From assembly GCA_900543455.1 (NCBI GenBank), contig UQRR01000042.1, positions 1 through 18,446 on the forward strand: a DNA stretch of 18,446 nt. The letters run 5' to 3'. This DNA comes from an uncultured Dialister sp. (GTDB lineage: Bacteria > Bacillota > Negativicutes > Veillonellales > Dialisteraceae). The notes under the pieces were generated by a model. It searched no databases and was not told the origin of the DNA. It saw only the letters and a program-made list of their open reading frames with translations. This document shows positions 1 through 7,159 of this stretch, piece after piece (position 1 is the first letter of the stretch; each line of letters starts with the position of its first letter). The translations under genes were made by a program, and so were the position numbers.

Positions 1-144
1 ATTATAACTGCTTCCCAATGCGACCGCTTGGATGGAAATCTCCAAAAGATACACTCCATGATTTCATCAAGCACGGTGTAACATATGTTTGACAAACCAA
101 CAGAATTTTAACTTTTTTCATCTTTTAGAAAATACGGATTGCAT

Positions 145-177
145 CGAAAAAGCACTCTTGCTATTGCAAGAGTGCTT
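145..177 (-). terminator. Rho-independent terminator of the tRNA operon
   Basis: On the minus strand a perfect 12-bp stem (arms 166-177 and 150-161, AAGCACTCTTGC paired with GCAAGAGTGCTT) with a 4-nt loop is followed by a short T run (145-149). It lies just downstream of the Arg tRNA, so it should end the Pro-Arg tRNA transcript. The stem is long and GC-mixed but the T run is only about five bases. Confidence 0.85.
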
Positions 178-182
178 CGTCT

Positions 183-259
183 TGGTGACCCAGGAGAGAT
201 TCGAACTCACGACCCACCGCTTAGAAGGCGGTTGCTCTATCCAACTGAGCTACTGAGCC
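183..259 (-). tRNA. tRNA-Arg, anticodon UCU
   Basis: The minus strand folds as a full cloverleaf of 77 nt with CCA encoded. The acceptor 5' arm GGCTCAG pairs with CTGGGTC. The anticodon loop CTTCTAA sits on a GC-rich stem and gives anticodon TCT, which reads AGA/AGG. The T loop is TTCGAAT, with one T-T mismatch in the T stem. It is the second gene of a two-tRNA operon, 3 nt after tRNA-Pro. Confidence 0.97.
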
Positions 260-262
260 ATA

Positions 263-338
263 TGGTCGGGGCAGCCGGACTCGAACTGGCGACCCCCTGC
301 TCCCAAAGCAGGTGCGCTACCAACTGCGCTATGCCCCG
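263..338 (-). tRNA. tRNA-Pro, anticodon UGG
   Basis: The minus strand gives a 76-nt cloverleaf. The acceptor arms CGGGGCA and TGCCCCG pair perfectly, ACCA is encoded at the 3' end, and the anticodon stem CCTGC/GCAGG carries loop TTTGGGA with anticodon TGG. The T loop is TTCGAGT. It is the promoter-proximal gene of the operon, starting only a few bases after the predicted transcription start. Confidence 0.97.
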
Positions 339-350
339 TTACGATTAAAT

Positions 351-379
351 ATTATATAGTATGAAAGAACGTAAGTCAA
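351..379 (-). promoter_or_regulatory. Sigma-A type promoter of the tRNA operon
   Basis: Reading the minus strand, TTGACT (374-379) is followed by a 17-nt spacer (357-373) and a perfect TATAAT (351-356). The expected start near position 344 leaves a leader of about 6 nt before tRNA-Pro. This is the clearest promoter in the window. Confidence 0.88.
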
Positions 380-451
380 GAAGAAAATTTTAGAGGTACG
401 ATGCAGGAGTAGCGGATTCCCTAGTTCAAAAGAATGGGAGCGGCGAAATCA

Positions 452-671
452 GTGACTGATAGCTGGTGACTAGGGATTAGGGATTGGGCGCTTCAAGCGG
501 CCAGTCACTTGAATGCTCCTTTCCGGCATCGCCCCCTATGTATCCGCGGAGAAGCCGCCACCTTCATTTCTCGTTCCTCATTCGAGCAGAATTTTCATTC
601 GCAATCGAGGGAGCGACACGCCTCACGGGCTATTCCTAGTCCCTAGTCACCAGCCACTAGTCACCAGCCAC
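452..671 (-). repeat. Intergenic composite repeat, copy A (inverted relative to most)
   Basis: Fills the gap between the tRNA promoter and the terminator of the YqgF-like gene. Its left end carries five 7-bp units (452-486, such as GTGACTA and GGGATTA). Its right end carries five units in the opposite sense (637-671, such as TAGTCAC and CAGCCAC), so the ends form a 19/20 inverted repeat (462-481 with 635-654). The middle (525-559) is the type-2 hairpin core in reverse orientation, followed by the conserved spacer (about 575-630). No gene is seen here; a 78-residue plus-strand frame across it is not supported. Confidence 0.75.
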
Positions 672-696
672 AAAAAAGGAGCCCGCTGCGCGGGCT
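672..696 (-). terminator. Rho-independent terminator after the YqgF-like gene
   Basis: On the minus strand a 7-bp GC-rich stem (AGCCCGC with GCGGGCT, arms 690-696 and 680-686) with a 3-nt loop is followed at once by six Ts (672-677). It begins a few bases after the stop codon at 701 and should end the DUF3084/YqgF transcript. A heptamer array starts immediately beyond the T run. Confidence 0.9.
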
Positions 697-700
697 TCTT

Positions 701-1144
701 TCACACTTTTTTATGTCCTACATCTTCCGCTTTGACGATGCCAAGGTAGATGCATCCGATGATCCATGCCACGTAGTCGTCCACCGGCACGGGGACGCTT
801 CGCATCCCCTTGGGGATCAGACGCGCCAGACCTTTGGCAGGGTGGTCTTTCCAGTACCACTGCTCCCCCATTTCCGTCGTGTATTTCTCATCGACGAGCG
901 TGACGGGGATCGCACGTCCGAGCTTCGCAAGAAGGGCTTCCGTCCGCTTCTGCATGACCTCATGGCGCGTGCCATTTCCCATGGCTACCGCGAGGAGGTC
1001 TTTCCCTGCGAGGAGCTGCGCCAGCTCCTGCTCATAGTCCGCTGTACGGACGATGCATTTCTTTTCGAGCGTCCCATCCGTATGGACGAGTGCAACGCCT
1101 GTCTTATCCCGCCCAGGATCAATGGCGCAGAGGAGACCCTTCAT
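701..1144 (-). CDS. YqgF/RuvX-like RNase H-fold nuclease
   Basis: 147 residues, about the size of YqgF/RuvX proteins. Three family-like acidic sites are visible: D9 in IDPGRDKTGVAL, D85/E86 in VDEKYTT (compare DERLTT of YqgF), and D122/D123 in VDDYVAWII near the C-terminus. This is the usual RNase H-fold metal-binding arrangement, so an active nuclease is plausible. Known family roles are pre-16S rRNA processing and Holliday-junction-like cleavage; which applies here is not shown. The GRDKTG and DEKYTT motifs differ from canonical YqgF, so I treat it as a paralogue rather than the housekeeping protein. The start ATG overlaps the DUF3084 stop (ATGA, 1141-1144), implying translational coupling. 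It is the last gene before the terminator. Confidence 0.8.
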   Translation of the reverse strand: MKGLLCAIDPGRDKTGVALVHTDGTLEKKCIVRTADYEQELAQLLAGKDLLAVAMGNGTRHEVMQKRTEALLAKLGRAIPVTLVDEKYTTEMGEQWYWKDHPAKGLARLIPKGMRSVPVPVDDYVAWIIGCIYLGIVKAEDVGHKKV

Positions 1145-2328
1145 GGACGCAGCACCTCCACATCGATGGCCAGCGGGCCTTTCGTGTAGACATCGCTGTG
1201 TGCTGTCACCTTGAGTTCACACTGTCCGCTGCATTCCTTGACCTTCTGAATGACTTCGACAAGCTCCTGTCCGTCCAGGACACCGACCTTTCCGGTGATC
1301 GGATCCGGGAGAACCCCCTGCGCCTGCGCGTAGTGATTCAGATCCTGCAGGAAACGCAGCACCTGCATTTCATAGTTTCTGCTGTCTTTGTACTTATCCA
1401 GACCGCCTTTATAGATGACCTGTCCCTGTCTGAAGACGAGAAGGTTGTCATGGATGTCGAAATCTACCACGAGGCGTTCCCCTAAGATGAGGTTCTGCGC
1501 GGCAACGACACGGACGAGCTTTTTGTATTTGGCGCCTGTGACCTGTGCCACCGACTCATCAAAATCCCTCTGGCTCATGCGGACAAGGTTCACACTCTCA
1601 TCAGTGATGTTCAGTCTTTCCTTCAGCATGCCGTTGATGTCGGAGAGGACGCTCTTCAAGACCTCTCTGGATTTATTCTCATCCATATCTTCATCGACCA
1701 CGACGCTTGTCAGCACCTGGCCTGCCTGGAAGACCACCTGTCCTTCACGCAGCGCATAGATATTTTTGATGAGCTGCTCTTTTTCTTCATTCAGTGTCGC
1801 AATATTTCCTGTCAGCTCTTCACGGATCTTTTCCAGCTCCGCAATGTCTTCTGCGGACTGCTCGACGCCGGCTTTTGCCTCATCATAAGCCTGCTGCACG
1901 GAAGAGAGCTCGCTCTCCATATAGACGCGCTGTCCTTCGACTTCATTCAATCGCCGGGATGTCTCTTCGGCCTTCTGGTTTACGTCTTCATACTCTTTGT
2001 TGCGCGCTTCGAGCTGCAGCTTGCCCTTCTCAAGCTCGCGATTCTTGACTTTGATTTCCTGATTCAGATCCTGCATCTCGCTCTGCAGTTTGGAGAGACC
2101 GAAAAGGGCGACACGGACATTTTCATTCACGACGGCCAGCACGGCGATGGTGAAGAAGGAAATCAGAATACCGGAAATGATCGTCACGATCACGGAGGTG
2201 TACTTCGGACGGAGCCCGAAGAGCGTCATCCGCTTCTTACCGACCTTCGATCCGATCCGATCTCCCAAAAAGGCGATCAGCCCGCCCATGGCAATCAGGA
2301 TCAGGAACATGAATATGCCGATAAACAT
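1141..2328 (-). CDS. DUF3084-family inner-membrane coiled-coil protein
   Basis: 395 residues. Two hydrophobic segments (about 2-21 and 44-67) flank a basic loop with GDRIGSKVGKKRMTLFGLRP, which I recognise as typical of DUF3084 proteins. A long heptad-rich coiled coil follows (about 78-193, rich in E, K, Q and L), then a mixed alpha/beta C-terminal domain (about 195-395). The family has no established biochemical role that I can name. A protein of this shape may be a membrane-anchored scaffold; which side the coil faces is not settled by the sequence. It starts at ATG with a strong AGGAGGT site 5 nt upstream. It is translationally coupled to the YqgF-like gene and follows the Lpt genes across a 380-bp repeat-filled gap. 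Confidence 0.82.
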   Translation of the reverse strand: MFIGIFMFLILIAMGGLIAFLGDRIGSKVGKKRMTLFGLRPKYTSVIVTIISGILISFFTIAVLAVVNENVRVALFGLSKLQSEMQDLNQEIKVKNRELEKGKLQLEARNKEYEDVNQKAEETSRRLNEVEGQRVYMESELSSVQQAYDEAKAGVEQSAEDIAELEKIREELTGNIATLNEEKEQLIKNIYALREGQVVFQAGQVLTSVVVDEDMDENKSREVLKSVLSDINGMLKERLNITDESVNLVRMSQRDFDESVAQVTGAKYKKLVRVVAAQNLILGERLVVDFDIHDNLLVFRQGQVIYKGGLDKYKDSRNYEMQVLRFLQDLNHYAQAQGVLPDPITGKVGVLDGQELVEVIQKVKECSGQCELKVTAHSDVYTKGPLAIDVEVLRP

Positions 2329-2354
2329 AGTAAACCTCCTTTGCGGTGAAAAAT

Positions 2355-2700
2355 GGGTTCAGGGTTAGCCCGTAAGGCCTGCTGCCCCTAGATTACGGTT
2401 GAAAGCCCTGCTCGAATGAGGAATTAGGAATGAGGAATGGTGGTGCGGCGCATAAAAATCAGAAGCGCCGCGGAATTTTGATAGAGCTTCGCGCCGTCGT
2501 CATCAGAAGCATTGGCGAGAGATCCCTTTGCAGGACAGCCAGTATTCCCCTAACTGCGCTATTGCAATCACCGCTTGCTCCTAATCCCTAGATACTAATC
2601 CCTAGATACTAATCCCTAGTCACTAGTCACCAGTCACTAGCCACCAGTCACCAGTCACCAGCCACCAGTCACCAGTCACCAGTCACTAGTCACTAGTGAC
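2355..2700 (+). repeat. Intergenic composite repeat, copy B, with a 17-unit heptamer array
   Basis: Occupies nearly the whole gap between lptF/G and the DUF3084 gene. Left to right: GGTTCAGGG, the conserved spacer (about 2364-2414), GAATTAG/GAATGAG-type heptamers, and a type-1 hairpin core (GCGGCGC 2445-2451, GCGCCGC 2465-2471, 13-nt loop). A less conserved stretch follows, part of which resembles copy I. It ends with exactly 17 contiguous 7-bp units (2582-2700) of the forms TAATCCC, TAGATAC, TAGTCAC, CAGTCAC, TAGCCAC and CAGCCAC. The array ends 8 bp from the lptF/G stop codon. No gene or clear terminator is seen in this gap. Confidence 0.85.
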
Positions 2701-2708
2701 TTCAAACA

Positions 2709-3794
2709 CTACCGATCTGCTCTTCGGATCAGGAGGCAGCCCATGGCGAGGGCGATGAAGTTTGGCAGCCAGACGGCCCAGAAGGGCGGGAGCATGTGGC
2801 CTTTGCCCAGCGCTTCGAGGAATGTCATGATGGCATAGTAGACGAAAATAATGACCACGGAGAGGCCAAAGCCGATGGAGGAAGAGGAGCGCTGCTTCTG
2901 CACGCCCAAGGGGGCGCCGACAAGAGCAAAGACGAAGCTGGCCATCGGCAGTGAGAAGCGGCGATAGACCTCCATGATGACGCCGGTCGCATCCGCATGC
3001 GCCGCGGTGTAAGCCTTCTGCGTGACGAGGAGTTCGCGGATGGTCATTTCATCCAGCTTTTTCGACTCACGCGGGATTTCTGTCGGCGACATAGCATACG
3101 GGATTTCCTGACTCTCGAAATGCATCATGCGTTCCACGCCTTCTCCGGTAAGATCGTAAATGATCCCATCACTCATGCGCCACACGCCATCCCGCCAGAC
3201 AGCCTTCGGTGCATTCTCGACATGGATGACTTTTTCATTTTCAAATTCCTGCACGGTGATGTTTTCCAGTTCTTTGGTATTCGGATTGTAGCGGCGCGCA
3301 TAGAGAAGGTGGGCGATCTTGCCGTTCTGCACATCGCGAATGACGACGTGATCCGTCACGCCCGGGTTCAGGTTCTTTTTGATTTCCGTATTCACCACAT
3401 AGTCATACTCGCGGTTTGTCCACGGCACGACGTATTCATTGAAGGCCACGGCACAGAGGGAAATCAGAAACGCTACCAGAAAGACTGGCAGCGCGAGGCG
3501 GAAGAAGCTCTGCCCCGAGGTACGCATGACGATGAGCTCGCTCGCCCCGGATAAGCGGGAAAAGCACATGAGTGAGCCTAAGAGTACAGCCATCGGGAAA
3601 GTATAGACGATGATGCGCGGCAGCGCGAGGATGAACACTTTGACTGCCGATATCGCAGACGCCCCATACTGGGAGACAAAGCCAGCAATCTTCAAGAGCG
3701 TATCTGCCCCGAGAAAAATCGCCGTGAAGGCGGCAACGCCAAATAAAAAGGGAGCCAAAAATTCTTTTAATACGTACTTGTCCAGAAGTCTCAT
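2709..3794 (-). CDS. LptF/LptG-family LPS export permease
   Basis: 361 residues, the usual length for LptF or LptG. Three N-terminal membrane segments (about 11-33, 52-76, 98-120) are followed by a periplasmic beta-jellyroll (about 125-265) and three C-terminal membrane segments (about 280-297, 306-326, 336-356). ELIVMRTSGQS (about 86-96) and EVYRRFSLP (about 275-283) match the two cytoplasmic coupling regions that contact LptB. The protein should extract LPS from the inner membrane using LptB ATP hydrolysis and pass it to LptC. Only one such gene is in the window, whereas proteobacteria use an LptF-LptG heterodimer, so I leave the F/G choice open. It starts at ATG with GGGAGGAAA 7 nt upstream, 31 bp after lptB. 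Confidence 0.93.
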   Translation of the reverse strand: MRLLDKYVLKEFLAPFLFGVAAFTAIFLGADTLLKIAGFVSQYGASAISAVKVFILALPRIIVYTFPMAVLLGSLMCFSRLSGASELIVMRTSGQSFFRLALPVFLVAFLISLCAVAFNEYVVPWTNREYDYVVNTEIKKNLNPGVTDHVVIRDVQNGKIAHLLYARRYNPNTKELENITVQEFENEKVIHVENAPKAVWRDGVWRMSDGIIYDLTGEGVERMMHFESQEIPYAMSPTEIPRESKKLDEMTIRELLVTQKAYTAAHADATGVIMEVYRRFSLPMASFVFALVGAPLGVQKQRSSSSIGFGLSVVIIFVYYAIMTFLEALGKGHMLPPFWAVWLPNFIALAMGCLLIRRADR

Positions 3795-3825
3795 CAGAAC
3801 TTTCCTCCCTGTCTTTCTTCTTGAA

Positions 3826-4548
3826 TCATAAGCTGAAATTTTCCCCCAAATAATGTTTCCTTGCTGTGGGGTTCACAGCGATATCATCTGCCTTGCCGGA
3901 AAGCAGGATCTTGCCGTCGGAGAGGATGTAGGCGTTGTCTACGATGCGAAGCGTCTCACGGACATTGTGATCCGTGATGAGGATGCCGATGCCGCGTGTC
4001 TTGAGGTGCATGACAACACTTTGGATATCCTCGACCGCCAGAGGATCGACACCGGCGAATGGTTCATCCAGCAGGATGAAGGAGGGATCGAGCGTGAGGG
4101 AACGCGCGATTTCCACGCGCCGCCGCTCACCACCGGAGAGCGCATCGCCCCGAGTGTCTTTGACATGGGTGATATGGAATTCTTCCAGCAGCGCTTCCGC
4201 TTTTTCTACCTTCTCCTTCTCGCTGAGATCCCGGCGGGTCTCCAGGAGAGACATCAGGTTATCCCAGACGGTCATCTTTCGGAATATGGAGGCTTCCTGC
4301 GGCAGGTAGCCGATCCCGAACTGGTGGCGCTGGTGGATGGGCATCCCGGAAATGGAACGCCCGTCTACGGTCACATCGCCCTCATCCGGCTGGATGATGC
4401 CGACGATCATATAGAAGGTGGTCGTCTTGCCGGCCCCGTTCGGTCCCAGAAGACCGACGATGGAGCCCTGCTCGACTTCTACATTCACATGATCGACGAC
4501 GGTACGGCTGCCGTAGCGCTTGATCAAATCATGAGTTTCTATCTTCAT
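3826..4548 (-). CDS. lptB: LptB, LPS transport ATPase
   Basis: 240 residues, the standard LptB length. All ABC ATPase motifs are present: Walker A GPNGAGKT (35-42), Q-loop Q84 in YLPQEASIFRK (typical of LptB), signature LSGGE (137-141), Walker B ILLDE with catalytic E162, and switch H194. It powers extraction of LPS from the inner membrane with the LptF/G permease, on the cytoplasmic face. The start ATG overlaps the lptA stop (ATGA, 4545-4548), so the two are probably translationally coupled. The permease gene follows 31 bp downstream, which supports LptB over other LivF-like ATPases. Confidence 0.96.
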   Translation of the reverse strand: MKIETHDLIKRYGSRTVVDHVNVEVEQGSIVGLLGPNGAGKTTTFYMIVGIIQPDEGDVTVDGRSISGMPIHQRHQFGIGYLPQEASIFRKMTVWDNLMSLLETRRDLSEKEKVEKAEALLEEFHITHVKDTRGDALSGGERRRVEIARSLTLDPSFILLDEPFAGVDPLAVEDIQSVVMHLKTRGIGILITDHNVRETLRIVDNAYILSDGKILLSGKADDIAVNPTARKHYLGENFSL

Positions 4549-5387
4549 TTGTTATCCTTGATTTCTAACGGGTTTCCTGCATATTCGGGACGACCGGCGA
4601 TCGGTGTCGCCTGATTGACCGGCCCCGCGGGAACCGATGGCTGAGGGTCTCCCTCTCCGCCTTCGTCCGACGGGCTCTTGGTATTCGTAATGGTGATGGT
4701 GCTGCGGCCTGTCGTCTCGACGACCTTGTCTGCATCACGGAGCACAAGCTCCGGTCCTTCAAAGGTATTGCCATTCTGGTTCACCCAGGCATTGCCGGAA
4801 AGCACCATCTTTCCGTCGGTGCCATCCTGTCCGGAACGGGTATAGACAGCCTGATCCCCAAAGCCCACTGCGTTGTTTGCCGTGCTGGTGAGATTCACGC
4901 CGCCGGTCGCAACGACCTTGATCTGCTTCAGATTGCCCTCGATATGCGGCGCAGAAAGGCTGCCGTCAGCCGTCTCCAGATAGCCATTGCCTTCGATCTT
5001 GCCAAATCCCGTACCCGCATTGTACATCACGTCGTCGCCTCGAAGGACGCGATGCTCTGCATGGTCTACGAAATCCACGCCGCCGATACCGCGGGCGGTC
5101 TTGTCTTTATAGAGGTACATTTTCTCTGCGATGAGCGTGCTCTCTTCTTTGACATATTTCACACCGCCTTCCAGAAAAGCACTCCGATCTTCGAAATGAT
5201 ATTCCCCATTCGTGCCTGTGATGGTAGCGCCTTCATTGGCATGAATCACCACATTTCCTTTCGCGCTGACCACCTTGGTCTTGCCGTCGTAGGTCAGTAC
5301 GTCAGCTGTGATGTCATCGGCCATCGCCGTCCCCATCGCGCCCAGGCTTACGGCTGCCAGCATGAGTGCTGTATAGAAAGTTTTCAC
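4545..5387 (-). CDS. lptA: LptA/OstA-domain periplasmic LPS bridge protein
   Basis: 280 residues starting at GTG with AGGAGG 7 nt upstream; the GTG overlaps the lptC stop as GTGA. A signal peptide is clear: K2, hydrophobic core about 6-19, likely cut after AMA at 23. The mature part to about 235 is a chain of short beta repeats with D/G turns (DGKTKVVSAKGNVV and similar), typical of the OstA/LptA jellyroll that forms the periplasmic LPS track. E. coli LptA has 185 residues, so this protein has room for extra strands. It also has a low-complexity tail rich in P, G, S and E (about 236-280). It sits between lptC and lptB as in classical lpt operons. Confidence 0.9.
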   Translation of the reverse strand: MKTFYTALMLAAVSLGAMGTAMADDITADVLTYDGKTKVVSAKGNVVIHANEGATITGTNGEYHFEDRSAFLEGGVKYVKEESTLIAEKMYLYKDKTARGIGGVDFVDHAEHRVLRGDDVMYNAGTGFGKIEGNGYLETADGSLSAPHIEGNLKQIKVVATGGVNLTSTANNAVGFGDQAVYTRSGQDGTDGKMVLSGNAWVNQNGNTFEGPELVLRDADKVVETTGRSTITITNTKSPSDEGGEGDPQPSVPAGPVNQATPIAGRPEYAGNPLEIKDNK

Positions 5388-5929
5388 TGTGCATCCTCCT
5401 TATCTGCCAGTCTCGCATGGCCTTTCGCTGTGATCTTTTCCAGTACGCGATCTGCCGTGAAGCTGTCTGCGGTCAGTACGCGGCCATCCTTTTCTGCCGT
5501 AAAGAATTCATCGGTCGAAAGAATGTCTGTATTGCCATCGTAGGTCAGGTTCTTCGCATGAAGCACCATGCCGTCACTTGACGTGCCTTCCACATGCCCC
5601 TCGACATGGACCTTCTTCTGCTTCCTGTCGTAGTGCCCCTGATCGGCATTGAGCTTCAGCTCATTGCCATCTTTCAGGAAATACGCTTCGATGCCTTCCA
5701 TGTCGGCTGAGTTCTTATCCCGGCTCATGGTGACATGCTTCGCCTTGATGCGCCAGACAGATTGTCCATCCTTGTCTTCCTTCATTTCAATGTTGGAAAA
5801 CTCCATGGCCGGTCCGCCGGACTTGGCGCTTCCCTTTTCCTGATGGTCATCCTTGAAAAGGAAATAGATACCAAGCACTGCCAGAAGGATGACGAGTACG
5901 ATGAGGATGCTCTTTTTATTTCTGCTCAC
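5384..5929 (-). CDS. lptC: LptC-like inner-membrane LPS transfer protein
   Basis: 181 residues, close to the 191 of E. coli LptC. A short basic N-terminus (RNKK) precedes one membrane segment (about 8-24). A periplasmic OstA-like beta domain then begins near residue 42 (AMEFSNIEMK) with alternating strands to about 170. LptC accepts LPS from the permease and hands it to LptA. The start is GTG, overlapping the stop of the upstream acyltransferase gene (GTGA, 5926-5929), with AGAGGAGG just upstream. Identity rests on the membrane anchor, the fold and the position immediately before lptA-lptB. Confidence 0.9.
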   Translation of the reverse strand: MSRNKKSILIVLVILLAVLGIYFLFKDDHQEKGSAKSGGPAMEFSNIEMKEDKDGQSVWRIKAKHVTMSRDKNSADMEGIEAYFLKDGNELKLNADQGHYDRKQKKVHVEGHVEGTSSDGMVLHAKNLTYDGNTDILSTDEFFTAEKDGRVLTADSFTADRVLEKITAKGHARLADKEDAQ

Positions 5930-6912
5930 GACTTGCCTCCTCTGGTTTCATTCCAGTCTTCGCTGATGCCGGGGGCGAAACGCTTTTTCTCTTCCTCCGT
6001 CAGCTCCATATACATCTTAATGCGTCCCGGCCGCGTCCAGAAGAGATGCTGGAACCAGAGCCAGTCAGTGGGATGTTCCTTGATGAAATCTTCCATGATC
6101 GTCGCCATCTTTTGTGCATTCGTCATGAGATCCCTCTTCGTATCCCCGGTCTCTTCATAATAGAACGGCTTGCCGATACAGATCGTATGCCCCTTCCCGC
6201 CTTCATTTCTCACGATGAAGAGCGGCAGGATCGGCGCCTTGAATTTTCTGGCAAAGACGCAGGGTCCCTGCGGGAAGGAGAAGACGCGGTTCATAAAGAG
6301 CACGGGAATCCCTGTCTCATCCCCGTCCTTATCGGAGAGAAAGCCCAGGATGTGATTCTTCTTCATCGAGCGCGCCGCTGCGATCATTTCATAGCCGCCC
6401 GTCCCGGTGAGGAAGATGTGCTGCCCCGCGCGGGCGCGGTAGTCATTGATGATCCGCATCAGCGCGTCATCGGCCTGCTTCTTGCCGATCGCTGAGGTGT
6501 CATAATCATGGAGCGCAAGACCGGCACCGAGCCATTCCCAGTTTCCCATATGCGCCGTCAGACCGACGATGCCCTTCCCTTCGGCATACGCCGCCTCCAG
6601 GTACTCCGGATGATCGATCTTCACGTAGTCATCGATATGATCCTTTTCCTTACAGAGGCGCGGCATGTACATCATTTCCATCGCGGACATGCCGATGTGC
6701 TCGTACACCCTGTGAAGCAGCTTCTCTGCCTCCTTTCGGCTGATGCCCATGCCCCGCATCATCTGCTCGATCCCGCGGTTTCTCTGCTTGGCTATGCGGT
6801 TCATGATGCATGGCCCCAAAACGCGGCCGATGGACAGGATCCGATCATAGGACATCCTGCACAGCAGGTGGCTGATGCCCTTCAAGAGTCCATATCGTAC
6901 ATTGAATAACAT
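5926..6912 (-). CDS. lpxL: LpxL/HtrB-type lipid A secondary acyltransferase
   Basis: 328 residues, near the usual 300-320 of the family. The catalytic HX4E motif is present as HMGNWE (H121, E126), and a basic patch plus SDKDGDETGIPVLFMNR resemble the substrate-binding region of the lysophospholipid acyltransferase fold. It should add a secondary acyl chain to Kdo2-lipid IVA at the inner membrane. Only one such gene is in the window, so whether a second late acyltransferase exists elsewhere is unknown. The start ATG has only a weak GGAAAGAAG site. It heads the overlapped run lpxL-lptC-lptA-lptB, which links lipid A maturation with export. Confidence 0.9.
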   Translation of the reverse strand: MLFNVRYGLLKGISHLLCRMSYDRILSIGRVLGPCIMNRIAKQRNRGIEQMMRGMGISRKEAEKLLHRVYEHIGMSAMEMMYMPRLCKEKDHIDDYVKIDHPEYLEAAYAEGKGIVGLTAHMGNWEWLGAGLALHDYDTSAIGKKQADDALMRIINDYRARAGQHIFLTGTGGYEMIAAARSMKKNHILGFLSDKDGDETGIPVLFMNRVFSFPQGPCVFARKFKAPILPLFIVRNEGGKGHTICIGKPFYYEETGDTKRDLMTNAQKMATIMEDFIKEHPTDWLWFQHLFWTRPGRIKMYMELTEEEKKRFAPGISEDWNETRGGKS

Positions 6913-6950
6913 GGCTGATTCTTCTTTCCAAATATAAAGGGAATAAAATA

Positions 6951-7141
6951 GGGTTCAGGGTTAGCCCACGGGGCGTGCTTCCCCTTGATTGCGGATGAAA
7001 GCTCTGCGCGAATGAGGAATTAGAAATGAGAAATTAGAAATGGTGGTGGCGGCTTCGCCGCGAATATATATGGGGCGATGCCCGAAGGTCATATTCAAGT
7101 CACCAGTCACTAGTCACTAGTCACTCAAGATTCCTAATTCC
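6951..7141 (+). repeat. Intergenic composite repeat, copy C
   Basis: Fills the kdsC-lpxL gap. Left to right: GGGTTCAGGG next to the lpxL start side, the conserved spacer, GAATTAG-like heptamers, and a type-2 core. That core is the GGCGGCTTCGCCGC hairpin at 7048-7061, then an AT run and GGGGCGATGCCC, to 7090. It ends with a short array of four YAGTCAC-type units (7097-7124). About 20 bp of unmatched sequence follow before the kdsC stop. No gene is seen. Confidence 0.75.
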
Positions 7142-7159
7142 ACAATCGAGCAGCGCTTC

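Noticed and set aside
2..121. 39-codon minus-strand open frame beyond the tRNA terminator
   Set aside because: It begins with MKKVKILLV but has no Shine-Dalgarno site, no clear promoter and no recognisable family; the length is within chance expectation.
139..348. 69-codon plus-strand frame
   Set aside because: It is the antisense of the two tRNA genes.
2582..2700. CRISPR array
   Set aside because: Units are 7 bp and contiguous with no spacers, and no cas genes are present.
6913..6945. Promoter for lpxL (TATATT at an AT-rich site)
   Set aside because: The spacing to any -35-like hexamer is only about 15 nt and the matches are poor.
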